Shown in pieces: positions 1-6,913 of a stretch of 8,703 nucleotides of DNA. The DNA is from Phycisphaerales bacterium (GTDB taxonomy: Bacteria > Pseudomonadota > Gammaproteobacteria > Competibacterales > Competibacteraceae). Position 1 is the stretch's first letter. Each line of letters begins with the position of its first letter. The notes below the pieces were generated by a model. That model was not told the DNA's origin and did no database searches. It saw nothing but the letters and a program-made list of their open reading frames with translations. Position numbers and translations under genes: made by a program. The stretch lies in the NCBI GenBank assembly GCA_014879435.1, contig JACSSB010000296.1, forward strand, positions 1 to 8,703. The letters are read 5' to 3'.

Positions 1-795
1 GGCCAGATCAATGGCACCACCGGTTACGAGGAAGCTGGTGCGCAGGGCCTGCTGGCCGGACTCAACGCCGGTCTGCTCGCTCGTGGCGAGGCACCGTGGT
101 GGCCCAGCCGCGACGAAGCTTATCTCGGCGTGCTGATCGACGATTTGATCACTCGCGGCACCAGTGAGCCGTACCGGATGTTCACCAGTCGCGCCGAGCA
201 TCGTCTGCTGCTGCGCGAGGACAACGCCGATCTACGCCTGACACCCATCGGCCGCCGCCTCGGATTGGTGGACGACACACGTTGGCACGCTTTTACCACC
301 AAGCGCGAGGCGATTGAACGAGAAAATCAGCGCTTGCGCGAGGTCTGGGTACGACCGAACCAACTGGCCGCAACCGATGCCGAGCGCTGGCTCGGGGGAC
401 CGCTGGCGCGGGAAAGCCGGGCGGCCGAGCTGTTGCGTCGGCCCGAAGTAAGTTACGAAAATTTGATGCACCTGCCAGGGATTGGCCCTGGCGAATCCGA
501 CCCTCAAGTCAGCGAACAGGTGGAAATTCAGGCCAAATATTCAGGTTATATCGAGCGACAACGCGAGGAGATCGAACGCCAGCGCCGTCAGGAACATCTG
601 GCGCTACCCCCCGCGCTCGATTATGCCGAAGTGCGTGGCCTGTCGCGGGAAGTACGGGAAAAACTGGAGCGCCACCGGCCCCAAACTCTGGGCCAAGCCA
701 GCCGTATTCCCGGCATGACTCCCGCCGCCGTTTCCCTGTTGTTGGTGCATCTCAAGCACTGCCGATCTGGCACTATCTCGGCTAAGCGTGGCTGA
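1..795 (+). CDS. mnmG: tRNA uridine-5-carboxymethylaminomethyl modification enzyme MnmG (GidA), C-terminal part
   Basis: Partial gene, open at the left edge in frame 1; 264 residues and the stop codon (793-795) are present. MnmG is an FAD protein that works with MnmE to install the (carboxymethyl)aminomethyl group on the wobble uridine (U34) of certain tRNAs. The visible part begins with GQINGTTGYEEAGAQG, a hallmark MnmG stretch, and continues through TSRAEHRLLLREDNADLRLT, the helical C-terminal domain that contacts MnmE and tRNA, and a tail with PAAVSLLLVHLK. The E. coli protein is about 629 residues, so roughly the first 365 (most of the FAD domain) lie outside the window. The coding frame is clean with no frameshift. 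In many gammaproteobacteria rsmG follows directly; here it does not. The first ATG in the window, if any were used, would be internal, so no start is proposed. Confidence 0.97.
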   Translation, partial: GQINGTTGYEEAGAQGLLAGLNAGLLARGEAPWWPSRDEAYLGVLIDDLITRGTSEPYRMFTSRAEHRLLLREDNADLRLTPIGRRLGLVDDTRWHAFTTKREAIERENQRLREVWVRPNQLAATDAERWLGGPLARESRAAELLRRPEVSYENLMHLPGIGPGESDPQVSEQVEIQAKYSGYIERQREEIERQRRQEHLALPPALDYAEVRGLSREVREKLERHRPQTLGQASRIPGMTPAAVSLLLVHLKHCRSGTISAKRG

Positions 796-811
796 GAGAT
801 CGACCTTATCC

Positions 812-843
812 CGCAACATAGGCGGAAAGTTGCCTATGCTGCG
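812..843 (+). other. stem-loop downstream of mnmG
   Basis: An imperfect inverted repeat: left arm 812-823 (CGCAACATAGGC) and right arm 832-843 (GCCTATGCTGCG) pair over 12 positions with a single A/C mismatch (816 with 839) around an 8-base loop. It starts 17 bases after the mnmG stop. No U-tract follows directly, so it is not a canonical intrinsic terminator. It could be a 3'-end-protecting hairpin, part of a rho-type end, or a weak terminator. The pairing is read directly; the role is inference. Confidence 0.5.
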
Positions 844-961
844 CCCCACTGCAAGACCGAGCACACTATTCCTGCTATTCTTTTAAACATTCAATTTGTT
901 CACTCCATACCCACCCACCGGCGGCGAAACCCGCGATCCCGATGCATGAGGAAGCCTCTCG
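844..961 (+). promoter_or_regulatory. AT-richer leader before the DUF6489-like gene, probable promoter region
   Basis: Non-coding stretch between the mnmG hairpin and the next start codon. Positions about 864-902 are clearly richer in A and T than the surroundings (around TTTTAAACATTCAATTTG), as expected for a promoter. No convincing -35/-10 pair with 16-18 base spacing was found, so no transcription start is proposed. The last part holds the ribosome binding site GAGGAAG (948-954), seven bases before the ATG at 962. Confidence 0.25.
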
Positions 962-1285
962 ATGAAAGTCAATGTCAGCGTTGAAGCGACCGCCCAGGAA
1001 ATGCGCGAGTTTCTGGGCTTACCCAACTTACAGCCCCTGCATGACGATGTACTGCAGACGCTACGCGATAACGTACAGCGCGGCGTAGTCAGCTTCGACT
1101 CCCTCAATTTGTTGAAACCACTCTTGCCCACCCAGCTTCATTCGATGGAAATGGTGCAAAAATTCTGGGAAGCAGTTGCCAAGGCCAGCGCCAGCCCGAC
1201 CAAAGAGGATGCTGAGAAGAAAACCGATCAGTCGTCGGAACCGCACAAGGGTGGCGTAGCGCGTGGTGATTCAGAAAAATCCTGA
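962..1285 (+). CDS. small DUF6489-like protein of unknown function
   Basis: Encodes 107 residues. The ATG at 962 is preceded by a good ribosome binding site, GAGGAAG at 948-954. The N-terminus, MKVNVSVEATAQEMREFLGLP, resembles from memory the start of DUF6489 proteins (a short beta strand, then a helix with a conserved FxGLP turn); the family has no known function. Residues about 1-73 look folded and mixed alpha/beta. From about residue 74 to the end the chain is rich in K, E, S, D and G and is probably disordered. There is no signal peptide or membrane segment, so it should be cytosolic. The gene lies 51 bases before the receiver gene and could be read with it. The family assignment is moderate and needs a profile search; no function can be inferred. 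Confidence 0.75.
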   Translation: MKVNVSVEATAQEMREFLGLPNLQPLHDDVLQTLRDNVQRGVVSFDSLNLLKPLLPTQLHSMEMVQKFWEAVAKASASPTKEDAEKKTDQSSEPHKGGVARGDSEKS

Positions 1286-1336
1286 ACTTGGAAATGGTGG
1301 ACTGAAAACAGCCCTGGTCGATCTGGAAAAGAGGAT

Positions 1337-1711
1337 ATGGCGAATAAGATTCTAGTGGTGGACGACGAGCCAAATATTGTCTTGTCGTTGGAATTTCTGA
1401 TGAAGCAAGCGGGGTTTCAGGTCCGAACCGCCGCAGATGGCGAGGCGGCGCTGGCTGCTCTTGCTGCCGAGCAACCTGATCTGATCTTGCTCGATGTGAT
1501 GATGCCGCGTAAGACCGGCTATGAAGTCTGCCAAGCGATTCGTGCCAATCCCGATTGGAAAGACGTTCGTATCATTATGCTGACCGCCAAAGGCCGCGAG
1601 GTCGAGCGGGAAAAAGGGTTGGCACTGGGTGCGGACGACTATATCACCAAGCCCTTCTCGACTCAGGAAGTGGTGGAGCGCGTGCGCGAGTTGCTGGCAG
1701 GAACGGGCTGA
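1337..1711 (+). CDS. stand-alone response-regulator receiver protein (CheY-like)
   Basis: Encodes 124 residues forming one receiver domain and nothing else. Acidic pocket Asp9-Asp10, phosphoacceptor Asp53 (in LLDVMMP), switch Thr83 (MLTA) and Lys105 (TKPF) are all in place, so it should accept phosphate from a histidine kinase. There is no DNA-binding, GGDEF or other output domain: the protein ends nine residues after the last helix begins to close the fold. The start is set by the typical MANKILVVDDE N-terminus. The purine-rich GGAAAAGAGG (1325-1334) lies upstream, but its GAGG core ends only two bases before the ATG. The stop codon is 8 bases before the next start, so the two genes are very likely translated from one message. 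The obvious partner kinase is the symporter-kinase encoded at 4181-6904; this pairing is inferred from location. Confidence 0.95.
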   Translation: MANKILVVDDEPNIVLSLEFLMKQAGFQVRTAADGEAALAALAAEQPDLILLDVMMPRKTGYEVCQAIRANPDWKDVRIIMLTAKGREVEREKGLALGADDYITKPFSTQEVVERVRELLAGTG

Positions 1712-1719
1712 GAGTCATC

Positions 1720-3810
1720 ATGCGTTATCGGACCAAGCTCTGGCTATTGTGGTTGGTTCCGGTCGTCCTGACGCTGGCCTCTCTGGTCTGGCTGGGCTGG
1801 CAGATTTACCAAACGATCCCGGACCCTGGTCAGCGCGATCAAACCTTACTCTGGCTGATGCTGGCCGTCTTTTTCATCGTCGGTGCGACCACAGCAGTTT
1901 GGGCGATGCTCGACTGGCATTGCTTCATTCCTCTCGGTGCCCTGGCGCGTGGTGCACGGATCATCACCCGCAGCAATCCTGGATACACCCTGGAACTGCC
2001 GCGCCAGCACTGGTTGGGTGATTTTCCGGCCATGCTGCTGGAACTGGGCGAGGCGCTGCACAAGGCGCGGCGCGAGGTCGTCGCTGCCACCGCCATCGGT
2101 ACTCAGGAAATCGAAGAACAGAAAGCCCGGCTGGAAACCGTATTGCGGGAGCTGTCCGAGGGCGTGTTGGTCTGCGACGGCGAGGCGCGCCTCCTGCTCT
2201 ACAATCCAGCGGCGGTGAAACTGCTGCCCAATCGTGAAGCACTGGGCTTGGGTCGCTCGCTGTACGATCTGTGGACCCGCGCACCCCTCGAAAGCACTTT
2301 GCAATTATTGCGTTTCCGCCAGAAAAGTGGCGGCAATGGCCAGCCTACCGGTGATGCTGAATTTGTGTGCGCCACCGTGAATGGCGAAGCCTTGTTTCAC
2401 TGCCGGATGAGCCTGCTGCCCAGTGACCATGGTGCGGCCTTCGTCATCACCTTCCGTGATGTAACCCAGCAGATGGATCGCTCGCTGCTCAAGACCCGCA
2501 CCGAGGATCTACGCCAACCGCTGGCCAATCTGCGGGCGGCGGCAGAAAACATCATGAATTTCGGCAGCATGAATCAGGAGCAACGGGAAGTCTTTCAACG
2601 GATGATCGTTGAGGAAAGCACCCGCCTCAGCCAGCGCCTTCAGGATTTGACCCTCGAAATGCGCAACCTGTACTCCAGCCATTGGCCGATGAGCGATGTC
2701 TATTCTGCCGACCTGATCGGCGCCGTCATCCACCACCTGGAACAGCATGCCGGTCCACAAACACAGATGGTGGGAATGCCGCTTTGGCTCCATGTGGACA
2801 ACCAGTCGATCATGCTGCTACTCCAGTATCTGCTAGAGCAGTTGCGCACTCAGCAACTGGGCGATCACTTCGAGATTGAATGTCTGCTGGGCAATCGCCG
2901 GGTCTACCTGGATATCACTTGGTCGGGCCAACCGGTGCCTAGCGATCTACTGGAAAGCTGGTTGGGCGAAGCCATCCAAGGTTTGGTCGGAGAAACCACG
3001 GTCGGCGATGTGCTCAGGCGGCACAACAGTGATTTGTGGAGCCAATCCCACCGCCGATCCGGCCATGCCTTGCTGCGACTGCCCTTACCGGCTTCCTCAC
3101 GCCAGTGGCGGGAGCCGACCGAAGCCCTGCCGGATCGACCGGAATTCTATGATTTCTCCCTGGTCAAGAACCTGGAGGAATGGGGCGATCTTCTCAACTA
3201 CCCGCTGACGGCACTGACTTACGTGGTGTTCGATACCGAAACCACGGGCTTATCGCCTTCCAATGGCGATGAAATCATTCAAATTGCGGGGGTGCGCATC
3301 GTCAACCGCCGGATGCTGGCCGGTGAGAACTTCGATCAGTTGGTCAACCCCGGACGCGTAATTCCCAAGGCGTCTATTCGTTTCCACGGCATCACCGACG
3401 ACATGGTCGCGGACAAGCCAGGCATCGGTGTCGTGCTCCCGCAGTTCCGCTCTTTTGTGGGTGATGATCGTACCGTGCTGGTGGCGCACAACGCCGCCTT
3501 CGACATGCGGTTTCTCAAACTGAAGGAACGGAAAACCGGTGTGCGTTTCGGCAACCCCGTGCTCGATACCCTGTTACTGTCCGGCTATCTGCACGATTAC
3601 ACCGACGATCATAATCTGGATGCTATCGCCGACCGGCTTGGGGTGGACGTACATGACCGCCATACCGCACTGGGCGATTCGCTGGTTACCGCCCAAGTCT
3701 TTCTCAAGCTGCTCGACCTGCTGGAAGCACAGGGTATTCAAACCCTGGGCCAAGCCTTGGAAGCCTCCGACAAAATGGTGGAAATTCGTAAGACTCAGGC
3801 ACACTTCTAA
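1720..3810 (+). CDS. membrane-anchored PAS/degenerate histidine kinase fused to a DEDDh 3'-5' exonuclease
   Basis: Encodes 696 residues from the ATG at 1720. The frame is open further upstream, but that would overlap the receiver gene by over 150 bases and delay the membrane segment, so 1720 is preferred. Order of parts: two membrane helices (about 7-29 and 42-64); a HAMP-like linker; a coiled coil leading into a PAS domain (about 137-253, EGVLVCDGEARLLLYNPAA); a helical region resembling the HisKA dimerisation domain (about 254-320) in which the expected H-box reads TEDLRQPL, with Glu262 where the histidine should be; a region ending in LLRLPLP that resembles a GHKL ATPase fold but lacks recognisable N, DxGxG and GxGxG boxes; and a DnaQ/PolC-like exonuclease (about 500-680). 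The exonuclease keeps all five catalytic residues: Asp505 and Glu507 (DTETTG), Asp595 (HNAAFD), His648 and Asp653. The domain would face the cytoplasm. It is often labelled DNA polymerase III epsilon, but the architecture argues for a signalling-linked nuclease, not a replicative proofreader. Substrate unknown. Confidence 0.92.
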   Translation: MRYRTKLWLLWLVPVVLTLASLVWLGWQIYQTIPDPGQRDQTLLWLMLAVFFIVGATTAVWAMLDWHCFIPLGALARGARIITRSNPGYTLELPRQHWLGDFPAMLLELGEALHKARREVVAATAIGTQEIEEQKARLETVLRELSEGVLVCDGEARLLLYNPAAVKLLPNREALGLGRSLYDLWTRAPLESTLQLLRFRQKSGGNGQPTGDAEFVCATVNGEALFHCRMSLLPSDHGAAFVITFRDVTQQMDRSLLKTRTEDLRQPLANLRAAAENIMNFGSMNQEQREVFQRMIVEESTRLSQRLQDLTLEMRNLYSSHWPMSDVYSADLIGAVIHHLEQHAGPQTQMVGMPLWLHVDNQSIMLLLQYLLEQLRTQQLGDHFEIECLLGNRRVYLDITWSGQPVPSDLLESWLGEAIQGLVGETTVGDVLRRHNSDLWSQSHRRSGHALLRLPLPASSRQWREPTEALPDRPEFYDFSLVKNLEEWGDLLNYPLTALTYVVFDTETTGLSPSNGDEIIQIAGVRIVNRRMLAGENFDQLVNPGRVIPKASIRFHGITDDMVADKPGIGVVLPQFRSFVGDDRTVLVAHNAAFDMRFLKLKERKTGVRFGNPVLDTLLLSGYLHDYTDDHNLDAIADRLGVDVHDRHTALGDSLVTAQVFLKLLDLLEAQGIQTLGQALEASDKMVEIRKTQAHF

Positions 3811-3897
3811 CTGGTTACTAGCGCCGGAGCGTGGGGCTTCTCTAATCCCTTTTTCGAATCCTCGACACTCCAACGCTCGATCCCGATTGAGTAAGCA

Positions 3898-4179
3898 ATG
3901 CGGCAACAATCCAAAGAACATATCGTGATTTTGTTCGTCGGCGGAGTGGTGGCGATCAATTATCCGCTGCTGGAACTGTTTGATCGGGCATGGGCTCCGT
4001 TCGGCATCCCTTTGCTGTATTTCTACCTGTATTTGGCATGGCTGGTGATCATCGTACTGCTCATCGTGGTGGTGCAGCATTCGGAAATTCGCGAGCCGAA
4101 CCCACCACCCAAGCATTTGAATCCATCACCCAAAAAGATGGATTCAGAGCGGGACGCCAGCGAGAAGGAATCGTCCTGA
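3898..4179 (+). CDS. small two-helix membrane protein upstream of the symporter-kinase
   Basis: Encodes 93 residues. An in-frame stop (TAA, 3892-3894) sits one codon before the ATG at 3898, so no longer start is possible; the ribosome binding site (GAGTAAG, 3889-3895) is weak. Two hydrophobic segments are clear, about 8-28 and 37-59, followed by a proline-rich then strongly charged cytosolic-looking tail (about 62-93). Its stop is one base before the ATG of the symporter-kinase, which strongly suggests translational coupling. Small membrane proteins in front of symporter-type genes are known (DUF3311, DUF4212 and DUF485 families), and a small gene, cbrX, is translationally coupled to cbrA in Pseudomonas. 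The position here is analogous, but homology was not established. It may be an accessory subunit or a translational regulator of the kinase gene. Confidence 0.85.
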   Translation: MRQQSKEHIVILFVGGVVAINYPLLELFDRAWAPFGIPLLYFYLYLAWLVIIVLLIVVVQHSEIREPNPPPKHLNPSPKKMDSERDASEKESS

Positions 4180-4180
4180 C

Positions 4181-6904
4181 ATGTTGAGCGACGGGATCAT
4201 CATCGCCAGCGCGCTGGCCTACATGGGGGTGTTATTCGGTATCGCCTATTACGGCGACCAGCGCGCCGATACTGGCCGCTCGATCATTGCCAATCCCTAT
4301 ATCTACACCCTATCGCTGGCGATCTATTGCACAGCCTGGACCTTTTACGGCAGTGTCGGGCTAGCCGCTACCAGCGGGGTGGATTTCCTGCCGGTTTATC
4401 TGGGGCCCACCCTGATGGCGGTGCTGTTCTGGTTCGTATTAAGACGTATCGTGCGCATCACCAAGCTGCATCGCATCACCTCCATCGCCGATTTCATCGG
4501 TTCTCGTTATGGTAAAAGCGGTCTACTGGCTGGCTTGGTGACGCTGATCGTCATTCTCGGCATCCTGCCCTATATCTCCATTCAACTGAAAGCCATCGCC
4601 GCCAGCTTCAGCCTATTGCGCCAATATCCAGAGGTGATCCAAGTGGCCACCTCGACCCAGCATCCGGTGTGGATGGATACCACCTTTTTCGTCGCCCTGA
4701 TCCTGATCCTGTTTACGATTCTGTTTGGAACTCGGCACATCGACAACACCGAGCGCCACGAAGGAATGGTGGCGGCCGTAGCCTTTGAATCGCTGTTGAA
4801 GCTATTGGCCTTCGTGTTGGTTGGAGCAGTGGTGAGCTTTGTGATCTTCAAAGGCCCTGGAGATCTCTTCCAACAGGCGGCGGCCCATCCAGATTTGGCC
4901 AGATTGTTGCGGTTCGAAGCGGTGCCGGGCGGCTACGGCGGCTGGCTATCACTGACTTTCCTGTCGATGATGGCGTTTTTATTCTTGCCCCGGCAATTCC
5001 AAGTGTTGGTGGTGGAGAACGTCAATGAAGCCCACATTCGCAAGGCGATTTGGCTGTTTCCGCTGTATCTATTCGCCATCAATCTGTTCGTGCTACCGAT
5101 TGCACTGGGTGGACGACTGATTTTCAGCGATGGCGGCGTAGACGCCGACACCTTCGTACTGGCCCTGCCGATGGCCGAAAAAATGCCGCTTCTGGCACTG
5201 TTGGTCTTTCTTGGTGGCTTGTCGGCAGCGGCCAGCATGATCATGTTCGAAACGGTCACCTTGTCTACCATGGTCTGCAACGACCTGGTTATGCCGCTGC
5301 TGTTGCGTCTCAACCCACCCTGGCTAGCAGGCCGTACCGATCTGTCTGGTTTGCTGCTGGGCATCCGCCGTGCGGGCATCGCCGTGATCATCTTGCTCGG
5401 CTACCTGTACTTTCGCTTCATTGGCGAGAGCTACGCGCTGGTCGCCAGTGGGCTGGTTTCTTTCGCTGCCGCCGCTCAGTTCGCACCACCGATCCTGATC
5501 GGTTTGTACTGGAAGCGCGCCAATCGGCGAGGAGCGCTGATCGGTCTCAGTGGCGGTTTTGTGATCTGGGCTTATACCTTGCTGTTACCCGCCATGGCGC
5601 GTTCCGGCTGGATCGACACCGACTTCATTGAATCGGGACCGTTTGGAATCGAGCTACTTAAGCCCTATGCCCTGCTCGGTCTCCAAGGTCTGGATCAGTA
5701 CATGCACGCGGTGTTTTGGAGCATGCTGATCAACATCGGTGGGTTGGTCTTCGGTTCCCTGCTGAGTCGTCCAGATCCCATCGAGCAGGTGCAAGGCAGC
5801 CAATTTGTCGATGTATTCAAACGCGAACGCCACGACGGCGATGCTCTGCTCTGGCGGGGCGTGGTGGAAACCGCTGAACTCTACGATCTGCTGGCCCGCT
5901 TCCTGGGGCCGGCGCGGGCCAGCGAAGTATTTGACCGCTACGCCCGCGATCATGGCGGCTATCCGCTACAAGCGGATTCTCGGCTGATTCACTACACCGA
6001 GCGGCTGCTGGCAGGAGCCATTGGCGCCGCATCGGCGCGGGTGATGATTTCCTCGATTGTGATGGGCGAGGTGCTCAGCATCGAGGAAGTCATGACCATT
6101 CTCGATGAGAGCACCCAGGTCATCGAATACAGCCGTCGGTTGGAGCAGAAATCGCGGGAACTGGAAGCGGCCTCGGCCGAATTGCGGGAAGCCAATAACC
6201 GCTTGCGGGAACTGGATCGCTTGAAAGACGAGTTCATCTCTACCGTAACCCATGAGCTACGCACGCCGCTGACCTCGATCCGGGCCTTCTCAGAAATTCT
6301 GCTGGCCAATCCAGACATGGATCTCGAGCAACGCAGCAAATTTCTCAGCATCATCGTCAAGGAAAGCGAGCGTCTGACCCGATTGATCAATCAAGTGCTG
6401 GATATGGCCAAGATCGATTCCGGTCGAATCAACTGGCAGATCGATACCATCGATCTGCGCAGCCTGATCGAAGATGCCATCAACTCCACCAGTCAGTTAT
6501 TCCGGGACAAGGCCGTTACCCTGCACGAGGAGCTGGGCCAGCAAGAGGTGATCATGAGCGGCGATCATGACCGGCTGACGCAAGTGCTGATCAACTTACT
6601 GTCCAACGCCGTCAAGTTCTGTGCGGAACAATCCGGTGCAGTCACCATTCGCTTGCGAGCAGTTATGGATCGTTGGCGCATTGAAGTGTGCGACAACGGC
6701 CCCGGCATCGCTCCCGATCAACACAAACTGATCTTCGAGAAATTCCATCAGGTCAGCGATGCACACAGCGGCAAACCGAAAGGCACTGGGCTGGGCTTAG
6801 CGATCAGTCAAAAAATCGTTGAGTACCACGGTGGCCATATCTGGGTAGAAAGCGAAGTTGGCCAAGGCGCAACCTTTATCGTGGAATTGCCGAAAAAGGC
6901 ATAA
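4181..6904 (+). CDS. sodium/solute symporter-type sensor histidine kinase (CrbS/CbrA-like, without PAS)
   Basis: Encodes 907 residues. The N-terminal half (about 1-530) is an SLC5/sodium:solute symporter domain with about 13 hydrophobic segments. A soluble helical region (about 540-650, FLGPARASEVFDRY) fits the STAC domain that links such transporters to kinases. A heptad-rich coiled coil (about 655-685) leads to HisKA with the H-box STVTHELRTPL, phosphoacceptor His691. The ATPase domain has the N-box (Asn809 in LLSNAVKF), the G1 box (Asp838 in DNGPGI) and the G2 box (GTGLGLAI from Gly868), so it should be an active kinase. Known relatives, CrbS and CbrA, control use of acetate or other carbon sources and normally carry a PAS domain between STAC and HisKA; none is visible here, and the protein is shorter than CbrA (about 980). 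AAGGA at 4165-4169 precedes the ATG at 4181. The ligand cannot be read from sequence. Confidence 0.95.
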   Translation: MLSDGIIIASALAYMGVLFGIAYYGDQRADTGRSIIANPYIYTLSLAIYCTAWTFYGSVGLAATSGVDFLPVYLGPTLMAVLFWFVLRRIVRITKLHRITSIADFIGSRYGKSGLLAGLVTLIVILGILPYISIQLKAIAASFSLLRQYPEVIQVATSTQHPVWMDTTFFVALILILFTILFGTRHIDNTERHEGMVAAVAFESLLKLLAFVLVGAVVSFVIFKGPGDLFQQAAAHPDLARLLRFEAVPGGYGGWLSLTFLSMMAFLFLPRQFQVLVVENVNEAHIRKAIWLFPLYLFAINLFVLPIALGGRLIFSDGGVDADTFVLALPMAEKMPLLALLVFLGGLSAAASMIMFETVTLSTMVCNDLVMPLLLRLNPPWLAGRTDLSGLLLGIRRAGIAVIILLGYLYFRFIGESYALVASGLVSFAAAAQFAPPILIGLYWKRANRRGALIGLSGGFVIWAYTLLLPAMARSGWIDTDFIESGPFGIELLKPYALLGLQGLDQYMHAVFWSMLINIGGLVFGSLLSRPDPIEQVQGSQFVDVFKRERHDGDALLWRGVVETAELYDLLARFLGPARASEVFDRYARDHGGYPLQADSRLIHYTERLLAGAIGAASARVMISSIVMGEVLSIEEVMTILDESTQVIEYSRRLEQKSRELEAASAELREANNRLRELDRLKDEFISTVTHELRTPLTSIRAFSEILLANPDMDLEQRSKFLSIIVKESERLTRLINQVLDMAKIDSGRINWQIDTIDLRSLIEDAINSTSQLFRDKAVTLHEELGQQEVIMSGDHDRLTQVLINLLSNAVKFCAEQSGAVTIRLRAVMDRWRIEVCDNGPGIAPDQHKLIFEKFHQVSDAHSGKPKGTGLGLAISQKIVEYHGGHIWVESEVGQGATFIVELPKKA

Positions 6905-6913
6905 AGGGATTTC

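Noticed and set aside
1270..1286. Inverted repeat TTCAG/CTGAA at the end of the DUF6489-like gene.
   Set aside because: Only five base pairs and no T-run; expected by chance in a window of this size.
1555..1719. Longer start for the exonuclease fusion, adding 55 residues.
   Set aside because: This extension lies entirely in another frame of the receiver gene, is arginine-rich and low in meaning, and the ATG at 1720 sits just after the receiver stop with a membrane helix directly following.
1846..2304. Minus-strand open frame of 152 codons inside the exonuclease fusion gene.
   Set aside because: Opposes a well-supported coding region, has no visible domain and no suitable ribosome binding site.
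3811..3897. Possible intrinsic terminator: GC-rich GCGCCGGAGCGTGGGGC followed by CCCTTTTTC.
   Set aside because: The potential stem is only about five pairs with a mismatch and the T-run is some 17 bases further on; it does not look like a working terminator.
4933..5391. Minus-strand open frame of 152 codons inside the symporter domain.
   Set aside because: Antisense to a clearly conserved gene, with low-complexity basic and serine-rich composition and no recognisable family; a shadow of the real coding strand.
6150..6225. Repeated GCGGGAACTGGA-type words within the kinase gene.
   Set aside because: These encode the heptads of a coiled coil (RELE, LREAN, LRELD) and reflect protein repetition, not a DNA element.
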